Positions 1-10,200 are shown, counted from the first letter of the stretch. The stretch: 27,246 nucleotides of DNA from CAZNFR01 sp964572225 (GCA_964572225.1 CAZNFR010000047.1:1-27246), one strand, 5' to 3'. Numbers and translations: made by a program. Notes: generated from the letters alone by a model not told the origin.

Positions 1-296
1 AGTATGTCGCACTTTTCCTGTAATGCCAGTAAGGGTTAAGTATAAGAGCAGTAGCGGATTTCAAGATGAATCCTTGTCCGCGTCCGCCAACATCGGTAAA
101 GGTTGTTCAGGCAGATTTGCCAAACCGCCCTGAGATGCTGCAATTACACGTTGTGGTACTGAGCGTCCAGGTCAATGCGAAGTCAGTCATTCGTAGGTCG
201 AATCTTTGGATGGCATGAACTGAGGAGCTGAAGGAGAGTGAACCCTTATTGAGGTGTCGTAAATAACTTTTCCTGCGTGGAACCAAGGAGAGTGCA
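1..296 (+). ncRNA. Possible group II intron 5' (domain I-like) remnant
   Basis: No convincing reading frame runs through this stretch, yet it looks like a structured RNA. A nested hairpin can be drawn: GGTT 101-104 pairs with AACC 123-126, and inside it GGCA 110-113 pairs with TGCC 118-121 around a GATT loop. A second candidate helix is GCGGA 54-58 with TCCGC 77-81. From memory, the run of short motifs (CCGCCCTGAGATG near 125, GCTGAAGGAGAGTGAACCC near 228, GTCGTAAATAAC near 257) resembles domain I of bacterial group II introns read on the plus strand. No reverse transcriptase/maturase and no domain V hairpin follow, because the terminator and the oxidoreductase begin at about 322. If the identification is right this is a truncated intron, or one broken by rearrangement. 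It could instead be another structured RNA. The identification rests on recalled motif resemblance only. Confidence 0.35.
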
Positions 297-321
297 GATC
301 CCTAACTCTTCCCCCATCCCC

Positions 322-348
322 AAAAAAAAACCCCGCCTTATGGCGGGG
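322..348 (-). terminator. Rho-independent terminator of the oxidoreductase gene
   Basis: A perfect 7-bp GC stem, CCCCGCC (331-337) with GGCGGGG (342-348), encloses a TTAT loop. On the minus strand it is followed directly by nine T residues (A tract 322-330). It lies about 34 nt past the stop codon of the minus-strand oxidoreductase, where its terminator is expected. Confidence 0.9.
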
Positions 349-381
349 TGCTCTGAATCTTCATTCCAGTAACCAAACAAA

Positions 382-1881
382 CTACGCCGGCATATCAGGA
401 AGTTTCCAGCCGTCTCTGTAATTGTGGTTAACCAGTTCCTTAGAGAATTGCCTGGCATTGATGGGATCGGTCCACTTCTTCGCGAAGGTAGGATGACCAT
501 CTTTGATGGTGAATCCGTCTTCAATAACGATCTTAAAGGTTTCGTCGTCGCTGATATTGGTGAACTCCATGTTCTTTCCGTCCCATTCGAGCTCTTTGTT
601 GAGGCTCTGCAGGCGCACGGCCATAACACCCATAACCACCATTTCGTTGAAAGGTCCTGCTTCGCTGAAATCGGATGAGGTCGGAGTGCGGTTTTCGGGA
701 CTCTCCTTACACGCGCGGATCCAGTCTTGTTCATGACTAAGTTCCACTCTTCTGCGAACCTTGGGTGCGTTGGGAACCCTGCCTGAAAGCAGCCATGGGT
801 CTTTTCCATAACAACCACAGATAAGCTTGTCTTTGGTACCGTGGAAGATCACGCCACCGCCGGCATCGTTCATGTTCCTTCCGGCAGGCCATCCTTCGGG
901 CATCTCCGGTCTGAGTCCGCCATCATACCAGGTAACCTTCACCTCTGGAAGTTTGGTTTTGATGCTCTTATCTTTGGGTCTTTCCGGGAAGGTAAGATCC
1001 ACCATCTGTGCGTTGGGAGCCGATTCGGTAAGGAGGAGAGTTGAAGTACCCTGAGCCTTGGTCGGATACATCAGCTTGAGTCCGACAAAAACCGGATGAA
1101 GAATATGGCAGGCCATATCGCCCAGAGCGCCGGTACCGAAATCCCACCATCCACGCCAGTTCCATGGGGTATAAATTTCATGGTAGGGCTTCATCTTTGC
1201 AGGTCCTACAAACAGATCCCAGTCGAGGTGATCGGGTACCCACATGCCGTTGGCCGGCGGATTCTGTCCCTGGGGCCAGATCGGTCTGTCGGTGAAAGCT
1301 TCCACCTTGGTTACCTCGCCAATCTCGTCGTTCCAGAGCCATTCGCAGGTGAGGTTAACGCCTTCACCCGAAGCTCCCTGGTTACCCATGGAGGTGGCTA
1401 ATTTATGCTTTTTCGCCAGAGCTGTGAGGAGTCTGGATTCATAAGCGCTGTGAGTGAGCGGCTTCTGAACATAAGCATGCCATCCGCGAACCATGGCATC
1501 GGCGGCAACGATCGCATGGGTATGGTCGGCCGTAGCTACCACCACTGCATCGATAGAATCGCCCAGCTCATCGTACATTCTTCTGTAATCTTTGTAAACT
1601 TTGGCCTTGGGATAGTGGTCAAAGACGCGCTGACTGTATTTAAAGTCAACATCACACAAACCGATAATATTCTCGGTTTCCATCCTTTTCAGGTTAGCAA
1701 AACCCATTCCGCCAACACCAATCCCTACAATATTCAATTTATCGCTGGGAGCTACCCTTCCTTTAGCGCTGATCACACCCGAAGGCAAAATGGTTAGTCC
1801 CGCTGCCACTGCGGCAGAACGAGAAACGAAATCCCGGCGACTCATGCCGGAGTTCTTTTTCTTTTCTTTTTTCTTTTCCAT
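382..1881 (-). CDS. Gfo/Idh/MocA family oxidoreductase, Tat-exported
   Basis: NAD(P)-dependent sugar or polyol oxidoreductase of the Gfo/Idh/MocA family, about 499 residues. After a lysine-rich start comes a twin-arginine signal (SRRDFVSRSAAVAAGL), typical of Bacteroidetes members that are exported to the periplasm with cofactor bound. The Rossmann fold begins with IVGIGVGGMGFANL and contains GLCDVDF. The family's EKP-type motif appears as QKPLTHSAYESR, a variant I recall as common in this subgroup. The C-terminal half has the tryptophan-rich stretch WNWRGWWDFGTGALGDMACH. I placed the start at the ATG of MEKKKEKKK (1881); the frame stays open upstream to an ATG at 1950, but those 23 residues look like leader sequence and would spoil the Tat signal. 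An ATG at 1845, just before the twin arginine, is also possible. It has its own terminator and a 171-nt gap to the preceding gene. The substrate cannot be told from sequence; the neighbourhood suggests carbohydrate catabolism. Confidence 0.9.
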   Translation of the reverse strand: MEKKKEKKKNSGMSRRDFVSRSAAVAAGLTILPSGVISAKGRVAPSDKLNIVGIGVGGMGFANLKRMETENIIGLCDVDFKYSQRVFDHYPKAKVYKDYRRMYDELGDSIDAVVVATADHTHAIVAADAMVRGWHAYVQKPLTHSAYESRLLTALAKKHKLATSMGNQGASGEGVNLTCEWLWNDEIGEVTKVEAFTDRPIWPQGQNPPANGMWVPDHLDWDLFVGPAKMKPYHEIYTPWNWRGWWDFGTGALGDMACHILHPVFVGLKLMYPTKAQGTSTLLLTESAPNAQMVDLTFPERPKDKSIKTKLPEVKVTWYDGGLRPEMPEGWPAGRNMNDAGGGVIFHGTKDKLICGCYGKDPWLLSGRVPNAPKVRRRVELSHEQDWIRACKESPENRTPTSSDFSEAGPFNEMVVMGVMAVRLQSLNKELEWDGKNMEFTNISDDETFKIVIEDGFTIKDGHPTFAKKWTDPINARQFSKELVNHNYRDGWKLPDMPA

Positions 1882-2052
1882 AAGTATAAGTAATTTATTA
1901 GTGTAACTGATTATGTTATTCAATGCTGAAAGATAGCAATTTAGATGCAAAATTCATAGGTGGAAATTGCCCTGCAAATTTCGGCTCCACGCTACCCTCA
2001 TTTCTAACTCTTTGTTATGAAAACAGTTAAGTCATGCCTTTTCGTATATTTT

Positions 2053-3153
2053 TTAGTAACGATAAACGATTTTTTCCTCAATTCCCCCCTGCTTTGAGAT
2101 TATTATCTCCACCCCCTCCGGATAGGTCATTATTTTTTTAACTCCCAGCAACGTACCTTCAGTTTTTCCTGCAAACCCCTGGTAGGTATACGTTTTCGTT
2201 TCCCCTGCATCGAAAAAGAAATATGAATTACGTCCGTAAAAACTGCGGTGTTTCTCTACCAGCTCATCGTAGGGCAACCCAATCCCGGTGGTCCCGAATT
2301 CCAGTCCTTTCGCAAAAGGCTGTCCTCCGCGATTCTGGTTCCAGATATTGATCCATGGGTATTCCGCGATTTTCCAGGTATACCCCGTAAAAGAGCCTGA
2401 CAAGGGATCCCAGGCCAGTACCCACCCCGTACTGTCCTCAAAAATATGTGTACTTACATAATTATGGGTGGTATCAAAAACCCTCAGGTCGATGGCATTG
2501 CCCTCCACATCCTTAGCCATAGGCCATTCATAAGAGTGCTCCTGTGGATCCGGCAAAGATGCTTCCTGCAAAAATCCCTGCCGGCAATTGCTGAAAATCA
2601 GGGTTCGCGCCGAAAGAAATGGCGGTCCCAGGGTCACATGCTGCACCACGTTGCACAGGCGGCCCAGATCCGAGTCATGACTAAAGCTCTCCTTAACCTC
2701 AAAAAGTGGATCCTCCCCGGAGAACCGGATCCGCCTTTCGATCTCCACTCTGTCCCGCACCGAGCTCACCCTCATAACCGTCTCCTCACCCGTCTCCACC
2801 TCCCAGATCAGGTTGTTATGATGTCCGTTATGAGGCATCCCCTTCCGCATCTCCCCCTCGCTGGGAGCTCCCCAACGCCCGTAACACAAAAAATGCCCGG
2901 CAAAGGGAGCCCCTTCACGATTGTTTTCGGGCATATCATCCTCCTCCAGCGCCCAGCCCAGAAAATTCACCGAGTCCTCTCTCAGCCAAAGCGCGGTAAC
3001 AGCCCCGCCGAGGGGATTGATCTCCATGCCCAGCACAGAATTTCCGGTTCGTATTTTTTCGGCTGAAGGGTCTGCTCCCCTGTGCTGCGGTTCACACATG
3101 GTGAAAAGCAGAAGAAATGCCATGGCACCGGGTATGCTCCATCCTCTGTTCAT
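2053..3153 (-). CDS. Exported galactose mutarotase-like protein
   Basis: A 366-residue exported protein. The N-terminus has a hydrophobic segment ending in LLLFTMC (Cys20), so it may be a lipoprotein, although Met just before the Cys is unusual for a lipobox. The rest looks all-beta: MEINPLGGAVTALWL near the start, YGRWGAPSEGEMRKGMPHNG around residues 90-110, and WINIWNQNRGG further on. This layout recalls aldose 1-epimerase/galactose mutarotase-like beta-sandwich proteins that sit beside oxidoreductases and lyases in Bacteroidetes sugar loci. I cannot name catalytic residues with confidence, so it may bind rather than convert sugars. Its ATG overlaps the TGA of the upstream gene by 4 nt (ATGA), implying translational coupling with that gene and the beta-helix gene. 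No terminator was seen between its stop and the oxidoreductase. Confidence 0.75.
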   Translation of the reverse strand: MNRGWSIPGAMAFLLLFTMCEPQHRGADPSAEKIRTGNSVLGMEINPLGGAVTALWLREDSVNFLGWALEEDDMPENNREGAPFAGHFLCYGRWGAPSEGEMRKGMPHNGHHNNLIWEVETGEETVMRVSSVRDRVEIERRIRFSGEDPLFEVKESFSHDSDLGRLCNVVQHVTLGPPFLSARTLIFSNCRQGFLQEASLPDPQEHSYEWPMAKDVEGNAIDLRVFDTTHNYVSTHIFEDSTGWVLAWDPLSGSFTGYTWKIAEYPWINIWNQNRGGQPFAKGLEFGTTGIGLPYDELVEKHRSFYGRNSYFFFDAGETKTYTYQGFAGKTEGTLLGVKKIMTYPEGVEIIISKQGGIEEKIVYRY

Positions 3154-5135
3154 CGCTTTCCGGAGGATTTTTTGATCCGGATCTTTCCCTTAAAAATTTT
3201 CAGATCCTGACTGTGATACAGGTATTTTGCCTTCCTGCCGGGCATCTTTTTTCCGTTAACCCTGAACTCAGGTATTCTCCCGTAACCTTCCCCTGCCGGC
3301 CAGTCGGGCTGGATCCAGGGAGGGGAGGTTTGTATGTAGCGGGCTTCCTGCGGACCATAGCCCCAGTCGTATATGGGTTCTATAAAGCTTCCCGCCGATT
3401 GGTAGGTGATGCTCAGCTTATCCTGGTCCAGGGTCTGGTATACCAGCTCACGGGTCTCAGGGTCTATCGCTAATCTGGTGGCCTCCAGATATTCAAAGAT
3501 ATACTTGAAGAAATCCCTTCTCCCTTCCTTGGGATAAACCTCGAGGATGAGTCCGGTGAGTTGTCCCGGCGGACCATGATCCACGACCAGGCGGTTCTCT
3601 TCGACAAGGGGTGTTGCCTGATTCAGGGAGCGGATGGCAAGCCAGGTATAGTCCAGATCCACAAATAGCACCTGATTGATCACGGTGTCCCTTACCCCTT
3701 CCGGAAGCCTGATGTAACATCCGTTACGAATGCCTTCCGGATCTTTGACATCCTGAAAATTCACCGGATTTCCAACCGAGGTGATCTTTTCATCGCCGGC
3801 CGAGAAACGCTGAATGAAATCCTCCTCCCAACGTTGCCTCCAGACCCTGAAGGTATCCCTTATCTCTTCATGAATTTCGAGGTAGTCGGGTGGGAGCCGG
3901 TAAAGCATTACCAGGGTATTTTTATACTGGGCTGTCTGCAGGTAAGGATCCCTCATCATCCCTTTCCGGTCGGGATAATACATTCCTCCGCCGGTCACCA
4001 TCTGAGGATGGGGTTTGGATGGGGCCGTGGCGGATAATAGTTTCCAGGTAGTATTTTTATAGGCAGCAGAGCTGAAAGCTCCGTAGGGATAACTGGCGCT
4101 TCCAAGGGTGAAGGAAGGATGATTGAAAAGGTACTGGGGGATGAAGCCGGGAGTGGACAGGAGATAGGAAGGCTTGCTGTTTACATACCATTCCTCCCGG
4201 CTATTTTTGATCCCTGCCAGCTTAACAATGGAGGGGGCGGGCCGGTAGCTACTGGTGGCGGCATGTACGGCCTGGAGGGGGATCTTGCATGTACTGCGGG
4301 GCATGAGACTGGCCAGCCGGGAAGCGTTGAGGTCGCCAAACCAGAGCCATGAAAGCCATTCCGTTTCATGAGACAGGGATTCGTCCGATGGGGCACCGCG
4401 GGATTCGGCCCCGGAAGTCATACCCTTAAAATGGTGAACGGCCAGCTCACAGGCATAGTAATCGAGCATTTCGCCGGCAAGGGCTTTTACTTCCGTGTCT
4501 TTTGCGAAATCATACAGGTTAAGGAATCCGATGATGTTGTAAATTCCGTAGGTGCTGGCATTGAACTCCCCGGTACCCACTTCGCGGGTGCGGTTCACAT
4601 AATACTCAAGCCAATCTTTCATGGCCAGCCTTAAGCGGGGGGCATCCGGAAACAGCAGGGGGTATTGCAGCATCTGCTCGGCAAAGAGATAGCCGCTGGT
4701 CCGGCACATATTGGTATGGTTCTCCGTTCCTTCGCTGGTCCAGGGATTGTAGCAATCGGTCCTGGCCATTACATTCTTAAGGTAGGTTGTATGGTTTTTT
4801 TCCATAGCCGGGGCCCCGGGGTAGGCAGACATGATCCGGGCCATTCCTACCAGGATGAAATGAAAGGGAAGTTTTTGGGTAAAGACCGATGAGTCGAGAA
4901 GAGCATTGGCAAGGGGATCGGAAAGCCCGTATTTTTCAAGCCTGGCAATGACCACCGGCCAGTAAACCTTTTCCGGGTCGGAATAGTTGGGTGTGGGCAA
5001 CTCATAGCTGTCGGCCGCATAATCCAGTATCTGTCCGGCTCTGTCGCTAAAGACTTTTTCGTAGGTCTGACCAAAGGCAGGTCCGGGTATCAACAAAACC
5101 ACGAGAAAAATCCCTATGGTAATCGGTTTGATCAT
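3150..5135 (-). CDS. Exported large protein, possible helical-toroid polysaccharide enzyme
   Basis: A 661-residue protein with a clear signal peptide (MIKPITIGIFLVVLLIPGPAFGQ). I do not recognise the exact family. Residues ~25-320 are rich in helices and aromatic residues, including GTENHTNMCRTSGYLFAEQML and FNASTYGIYNIIGFLNLYDFA. The part after ~340 looks beta-rich (GSASYPYGAFSSAAYKNTTW, NTLVMLYRLPPDYLEIH, WLAIRSLNQATPL). An alpha/alpha-toroid followed by a beta-sandwich is the layout of several polysaccharide lyases (heparinase or chondroitinase types), and the Asn-His pair in GTENHTNM would suit such an active site. That is inference from architecture only. It sits 42 nt downstream of the beta-helix gene and overlaps the mutarotase-like gene by 4 nt, so the three are probably one transcript. 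A polysaccharide-degrading or -binding role fits the context. Confidence 0.7.
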   Translation of the reverse strand: MIKPITIGIFLVVLLIPGPAFGQTYEKVFSDRAGQILDYAADSYELPTPNYSDPEKVYWPVVIARLEKYGLSDPLANALLDSSVFTQKLPFHFILVGMARIMSAYPGAPAMEKNHTTYLKNVMARTDCYNPWTSEGTENHTNMCRTSGYLFAEQMLQYPLLFPDAPRLRLAMKDWLEYYVNRTREVGTGEFNASTYGIYNIIGFLNLYDFAKDTEVKALAGEMLDYYACELAVHHFKGMTSGAESRGAPSDESLSHETEWLSWLWFGDLNASRLASLMPRSTCKIPLQAVHAATSSYRPAPSIVKLAGIKNSREEWYVNSKPSYLLSTPGFIPQYLFNHPSFTLGSASYPYGAFSSAAYKNTTWKLLSATAPSKPHPQMVTGGGMYYPDRKGMMRDPYLQTAQYKNTLVMLYRLPPDYLEIHEEIRDTFRVWRQRWEEDFIQRFSAGDEKITSVGNPVNFQDVKDPEGIRNGCYIRLPEGVRDTVINQVLFVDLDYTWLAIRSLNQATPLVEENRLVVDHGPPGQLTGLILEVYPKEGRRDFFKYIFEYLEATRLAIDPETRELVYQTLDQDKLSITYQSAGSFIEPIYDWGYGPQEARYIQTSPPWIQPDWPAGEGYGRIPEFRVNGKKMPGRKAKYLYHSQDLKIFKGKIRIKKSSGKR

Positions 5136-5177
5136 TGGCTACAGTATTGCATTTAAATTCCCGGTAAGAAAACCTCG

Positions 5178-7058
5178 CTATTTCAATTTCCGCGGATCGG
5201 CATGAAAGTTACTCAGATCTTCGATCTTTTCAAAAGGTCCTGCATTCAGGTCCTTCATGTCCCGGGGATCCCTGAATTTCAGGTCGAGGACAAGGGTTTC
5301 CGGATCGAGAGTGGCTTGTCCCCGGGTTACCGTTCCGTTTTTTTCCCATCCGAACAAGGTTTGCCAGGCTGTAATGTCGAGCAGGAGTTCGGTACCGTTT
5401 TCGGTGATTTTGAGGTACCCGGGTTTGGGATTGACAAAGACATTGTAATCGGAGAAATTATCTTCGTTGGGGAACTCAATCATATGTTTTTTACAGTCGA
5501 TAAAAATATTGTTCCTTACCGTGTGAAAGCGGGTGATTCCCCCTCTCATGCCCACGATTCTGGGGGCGTTGAGGTAAGATCCGTATCCGGTGTTTTCTAT
5601 GTCGAGGGCGAGGTTATTCTCGAAGATGATGCTGTCGGATCCATCGGTATACAGGGCGCTGCCCCCGGCACCGTAATCCCCGCTTATCCAGTACTGACTC
5701 CTGAGCCGGTGGAAAATATTATGATCCACCCGGCAGAGGTTTCTGCTCACTTCAATGTAGATTGCCCCGCGGGCTGAGGTGATATCGGTAAAGAGGTTAT
5801 GGGTGATACGGCAGTTCTGATTGGAAAGATAGTCGAGCCATATCCCTGGTGCGTAATAGATTTTCCGGAAGACATTTCTTCGTATCAGACAGTTCTGCGC
5901 CTTATGGAATTTGATCCCTCCCGATTCGAAAGCCAGCTCGGCATCCTGCCAGCCGATATTGTCGAAAAGGTTGTCTTCAACCAGCAGGCCCGGTGCGGTA
6001 AGCGCCTCGAGTCCGGAGATACCGCAATTCCGGATAGTATTGCCGCGCACAATATGGTAACCGAGTCCGGGCTGATTCACCGTATGCCACATCTCGTTCC
6101 CGAGATCAATGCCCAGGGAATTAGCCCATTCGATGGTACAGTTTTCGATGATCCAGTGGTTCCCCCTGTTGGAGGATATCAATCCCCTTTGTGGAACGGG
6201 AAAACCATTCCCTGCATGCATAAAATGGATTCCTTTGATTTTTATGTACCCGAGTCCGTATTCCCGGGGTACAAAAAGCTGTTCTTTCACCGTGGCCTCG
6301 GTCAGGCTGTTTTCCGGATTTTTCCCTTCGGGAAAGCGTATGTGAAGGGTCATTCCGTTATGCTCCACCCAGAAGGCTCCCTCGCTATGGTCCTGGAGAT
6401 CAACGGGCTTTAGCACTTGCTTAAGGGGTGCCCCGTCAACAAATACCATTCCCCTTCTCTTAAAATGGGGTTCCATTTTCACCTTCTGATACTGAAGATA
6501 TTCCCGGTCGTGAAGCATGTTGACCATCCCAAAAGGATTATAGCCCATAAATTCGCTCCCATCAAAGCGGTACATCCAGATTTTGTAATCGGTATCTATG
6601 CCATCGTTGGTATAGGGTACATGACTGCGATAGATCCAACCCTTCCCCGGTGTGAACTTATCGGGTTCTAAGACCCGGGATCCGCTGACAATGACTTCCT
6701 CGTTTTCGGCTGCTTCGTATACGATCATTTCCGTGGGTGATTTTCCTCCCGTCAGAGGGTGAATCGATTCCCGGTATATTCCTTCATGAATGATCAGTTT
6801 GTCTCCGGGCTCCAGGATCTGTGCGGCGGCATTTATGGTCAGATAAGGTTTTTCTGGGGTCCCCGGATTATTATCGGAGGCCGAAGGATGGTTCTGGTCC
6901 ACATGAACGACATTCCGGGTTTTCAACTCTTTCTCCCAGAAATGAAAGGGTTTGCCATAGGGAAGGATGTCCTGATCGAAGTCGGAATACTCTGCATTCT
7001 GCGTGAATGCCGGAAAAGCCATGCACAGGCATATGGAAAGGGTTATGGGTAATCGCAT
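5178..7058 (-). CDS. Exported right-handed parallel beta-helix protein
   Basis: A 626-residue protein with a signal peptide (MRLPITLSICLCMAFPAFTQ). Residues ~50-120 have the DUF1565-like opening of exported beta-helix proteins: NNPGTPEKPYLTINAAAQIL, then GDKLIIHEGIYRESI. From about residue 265 to 520 there are repeated short rungs with N-x-I/F ends, such as WIIENCTIEWANSLGIDL, HIVRGNTIRNCGISGLEAL, CLIRRNVFRKIYYAPGIWL, CRITHNLFTDI and CRVDHNIFHRL. That is the parallel beta-helix fold used by polysaccharide lyases, GH141-type glycosidases and NosD/CASH proteins. Fold and export are secure; the substrate and whether it is a lyase or a glycosidase are not. It is the first large gene of the minus-strand set downstream of the HTCS regulator, with a tiny membrane-protein gene just before it. 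Confidence 0.85.
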   Translation of the reverse strand: MRLPITLSICLCMAFPAFTQNAEYSDFDQDILPYGKPFHFWEKELKTRNVVHVDQNHPSASDNNPGTPEKPYLTINAAAQILEPGDKLIIHEGIYRESIHPLTGGKSPTEMIVYEAAENEEVIVSGSRVLEPDKFTPGKGWIYRSHVPYTNDGIDTDYKIWMYRFDGSEFMGYNPFGMVNMLHDREYLQYQKVKMEPHFKRRGMVFVDGAPLKQVLKPVDLQDHSEGAFWVEHNGMTLHIRFPEGKNPENSLTEATVKEQLFVPREYGLGYIKIKGIHFMHAGNGFPVPQRGLISSNRGNHWIIENCTIEWANSLGIDLGNEMWHTVNQPGLGYHIVRGNTIRNCGISGLEALTAPGLLVEDNLFDNIGWQDAELAFESGGIKFHKAQNCLIRRNVFRKIYYAPGIWLDYLSNQNCRITHNLFTDITSARGAIYIEVSRNLCRVDHNIFHRLRSQYWISGDYGAGGSALYTDGSDSIIFENNLALDIENTGYGSYLNAPRIVGMRGGITRFHTVRNNIFIDCKKHMIEFPNEDNFSDYNVFVNPKPGYLKITENGTELLLDITAWQTLFGWEKNGTVTRGQATLDPETLVLDLKFRDPRDMKDLNAGPFEKIEDLSNFHADPRKLK

Positions 7059-7073
7059 AAAAGAAATTTTAAG

Positions 7074-7172
7074 CTACAATAAATAGATAAGAAAGAGGAT
7101 TATGGCGACAAGAATCGCCAGATGAAGGAATTCTATCCACAACAGCCGTTTATACTTTTTCTCTGAAGACAT
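7074..7172 (-). CDS. Small single-span membrane protein, 32 residues
   Basis: A short frame from ATG (7170-7172) to TAG (7074-7076). It begins MSSEKKYKRLLW and ends in a strongly hydrophobic stretch, FLHLAILVAIILFLIYLL. That is a textbook layout for a tiny membrane protein: a positively charged N-terminus followed by one transmembrane helix reaching the C-terminus. It lies in the 188-nt gap between the HTCS gene and the beta-helix gene and ends 15 nt before the beta-helix start, so it could be the first gene of that transcript. No Shine-Dalgarno sequence was seen, which is normal for Bacteroidota. I know no named homologue. The alternative is a chance frame in a leader region; the clean charge and hydrophobicity pattern argues against that. 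Confidence 0.5.
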   Translation of the reverse strand: MSSEKKYKRLLWIEFLHLAILVAIILFLIYLL

Positions 7173-7246
7173 GGAATAAAAGTATACACAAAAGCCGGTG
7201 GGGATGTGTAAGAATGTATCAAAAAGATGAACATAAGGTTCAGGCC

Positions 7247-10200
7247 TTAATCCGACACTTTATTTTGTGCAGCATACTGGGAGGGAGTAAGGTTGTACTG
7301 CTTCCGGAAACACTTACTGAAATACTGTGGATCATTGAATCCGACCATATAGGATACCTCGGATACGTTGTATGAATTTGCAGCCAGCAACTGTGCAGCT
7401 CGTTTAAGTCGGATGCTGTTTATAAACTCGTTGGCCGACTGGTTGGTAACCGATCGCAGCTTGCGGTAGAGGACAGAGCGGCTCATTCCCATCTCCCTCA
7501 CGAATTCCTGCACGTCGAATTCCGGATCGGAGATGTGGTTTTCAACGATCTCCATGGCCTGGCGTGTAAAGCGCTCGTCGGATGATTCGATCTCCGGACT
7601 GGAAGGTTCCAGGATGAGTTTTTGACGGAGATTTTCGGCCAGCATTTTTCTTCGGTTGATGATGTTTTTTACCTTGAGTGCCAGTTCCCGCGGATTGAAG
7701 GGTTTGGGGATATAATCTTCCACCCCGGTTTCCAGTCCTTCGATCCGGCTTGTCTCGTTGGTTTTGGCAGTGAGAAAGATAAGGGGTATATGGGATGTTC
7801 GTTTGTCGGCATGGATATTCCCGGCCATTTCAATCCCATCCATCTCGGGCATCATAATATCCGAGATGATCAGATCGGGAATCTCCCGGAAGGCCATTTC
7901 CATTCCCTCTTTTCCGTTTTCTGCTTCCAGGATATGGTAGATGGGTTCCAGGCTGATCCTGATAAAGTTTCGCACATCCCTGTTGTCCTCAACAATGAGG
8001 ATGCTTGCTTTGAAGGTATCCGCCTCCCCGGTTTCGGATTCCAGATTTTGATTGATCACTTCATACTTTTCGTCGATCACATTCTGTACCTCCGAAGGGT
8101 CCGGGTGCAGGGTCCGGATGCTTTCGTCCTTTTGTTCCGGGGTATAACAACCCGAATCCAGAGGCAGGTATACTTTAAACTTACTTCCTTTACCGGGTAC
8201 AGAGCTGGCGGTTAGATCGCCCTGATGGAGTATTGCCAGGTCTTTCGCCAGGGACAGCCCAATGCCGGTACCCTGCTGACGGTAACTTTCCTTTAAGGGG
8301 ATCTGGTAAAAACGATCAAAGATCTTATCCACCTTCTCGACAGGGATACCGGGACCATTGTCTTTCACCGTGATCTCCACATATCCGTTGTTCAGGTTTT
8401 CGGGCAGCCGGGAGGTCTTGCGCCGAAAGGTTTTTCTTCCCATTTTCTGCACCTCTTCGGGCGATTTCACCCGGATTCGAAGGGTGATCTTACCACCTTC
8501 GGGAGTGAATTTGAAGGCATTGGAAAGGAGATTGTAAATAATCTTGTCCAGCTTATCGGCGTCGAACCAGATTTTCAGGAAGGAAAGATCTGATTCAAAG
8601 CTATAGAGAATGGTTTTGTCGCTGGCCTGATTGTTAAAGGCCATCATGATATCCTTAACATAAGATACGATGTCGTTTTCCGAAACCCTCAGGTCCATGC
8701 TGCCTTTTTCAATTTTCCTGAGGTCCATCAACTGATTAATCAGTCTCAGTAAACGGTTGGCATTCCGATACATGATGGAATGCAGCCGGGTAACCTGTTG
8801 GTCCAGATCGTCCCTCGTGGCAAGTTTTTGCAGCGGAGCGAGTATCAGGGTAAGCGGGGTTCTGAACTCATGGGATATATTGGTGAAGAACTGCATCTTC
8901 ATCTGATTGACATTCTCAATTTGTTTTTTCTCCATCTCCTTGATGCGGATCTCATTTTTCATGTGTGCCCGGTTAATGGAATACTGCCGGTAGGAGAAAA
9001 GCATGAGAAGGATGATGATCCCATAAAGGACAAAAGCGAATTTTGTTTCCCAGAAGGGAGGCAGCACGGTCAGGTTCAAAGAAGCCCCCTCGGTATTCCA
9101 AACCCCGTCGTTGTTGCTGGCCCTTACCCGAAAAACATATTCACCGGGGTCCAGGTTGGTGTAAGTGGCGGTTCGCTGATTGCCCACACGGTTCCATTCA
9201 TCCTCGAATCCTTCCATGATAAACTCGTACTGGTTTTTGCCTGTGGAGGTATAGTTCAGTGCGGCAAATTCAAAACTGATAACAGACTGGTTGTGTTTTA
9301 ACGTGATTTCATCGGTCATGGAGATATGAGCCTTAAGGGGGGAAGACTCGGTATTGAGTCCGACTTCCCGGTTAAAGAGCCGGAAATCGGTAAACAAGAC
9401 CGGAGGCTGGAAGGGATTATCCTTTATTTCGCCCGGAGCAAAAAGATTGAACCCGTTCACACCCCCGAAAAGCATTAGTCCGCCGCGGGTATGAAGGGAA
9501 GCTGAATAGGAGAACTGGGAGGACTGGAGTCCATCGCTGGCATCGTAATTCCTGAACACCCCGGTTTCGGTGTCCAGCCTTGCGAGTCCGCCATTAGTAC
9601 TGATCCATAAGTAACCCTGACTGTCTTCCTGGATTTCATGAATGGCGTTGTTGGGCAGACCCTCTTCCATGGTGTTGAGTCGGAAGGCTTTTTCTGCCGG
9701 CAGGTATTTGAGCAAACCCCCGCCCTCGGTCCCTATCCATATCTGGTTACGGGAATCTCTAAAGATCTCCCGTACATCAAAATTCCAGGAAAGGGTATCT
9801 TTTCCAATGATGAGGGGTACGGATTTCATGACCCCGCTTATCAGGTTCAGCTTCCATAATCCGTTGGATCCCACCCATATTTCCTTTTCGCTAACCACCA
9901 TAAGATCAAGAATCCGGTTGTTCACTGTTTTTTCACTTTCGCTGGTGATGAGATGATGACTGAACTCAGAAGTAAGGGGGTTGAACACATCCAGGCCCGC
10001 AAGGGTTCCCACCAGCAGTCTTTCTTCGTCCAGCTCTTCGATAACCCAAACATTATCGTTGATCAGGCTTTGAGCATCGTCCGGATTGTGCCGGTAGCGG
10101 GTGAATTTTCCGGTGAGGGGATCAAACCGGTTGAGTCCGCCGGCAAAGGTGCCAACCCAGATCCGGTTTCCGGAATCGATATGAATGGAGGTTACGGCGT

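Noticed and set aside
246..818. 190-codon minus-strand frame across the oxidoreductase 3' end
   Set aside because: It lies in another frame of the well-supported oxidoreductase gene, crosses its terminator and has no recognisable domain.
5202..6413. Two long plus-strand frames (191 and 204 codons) opposite the beta-helix gene
   Set aside because: They mirror the beta-helix protein, whose signal peptide and repeats are clear; neither has an export signal or a family motif.
7622..8215. 197-codon plus-strand frame opposite the HTCS receiver region
   Set aside because: It is antisense to conserved receiver and ATPase codons; the composition mirrors the HTCS reading and shows no family features.
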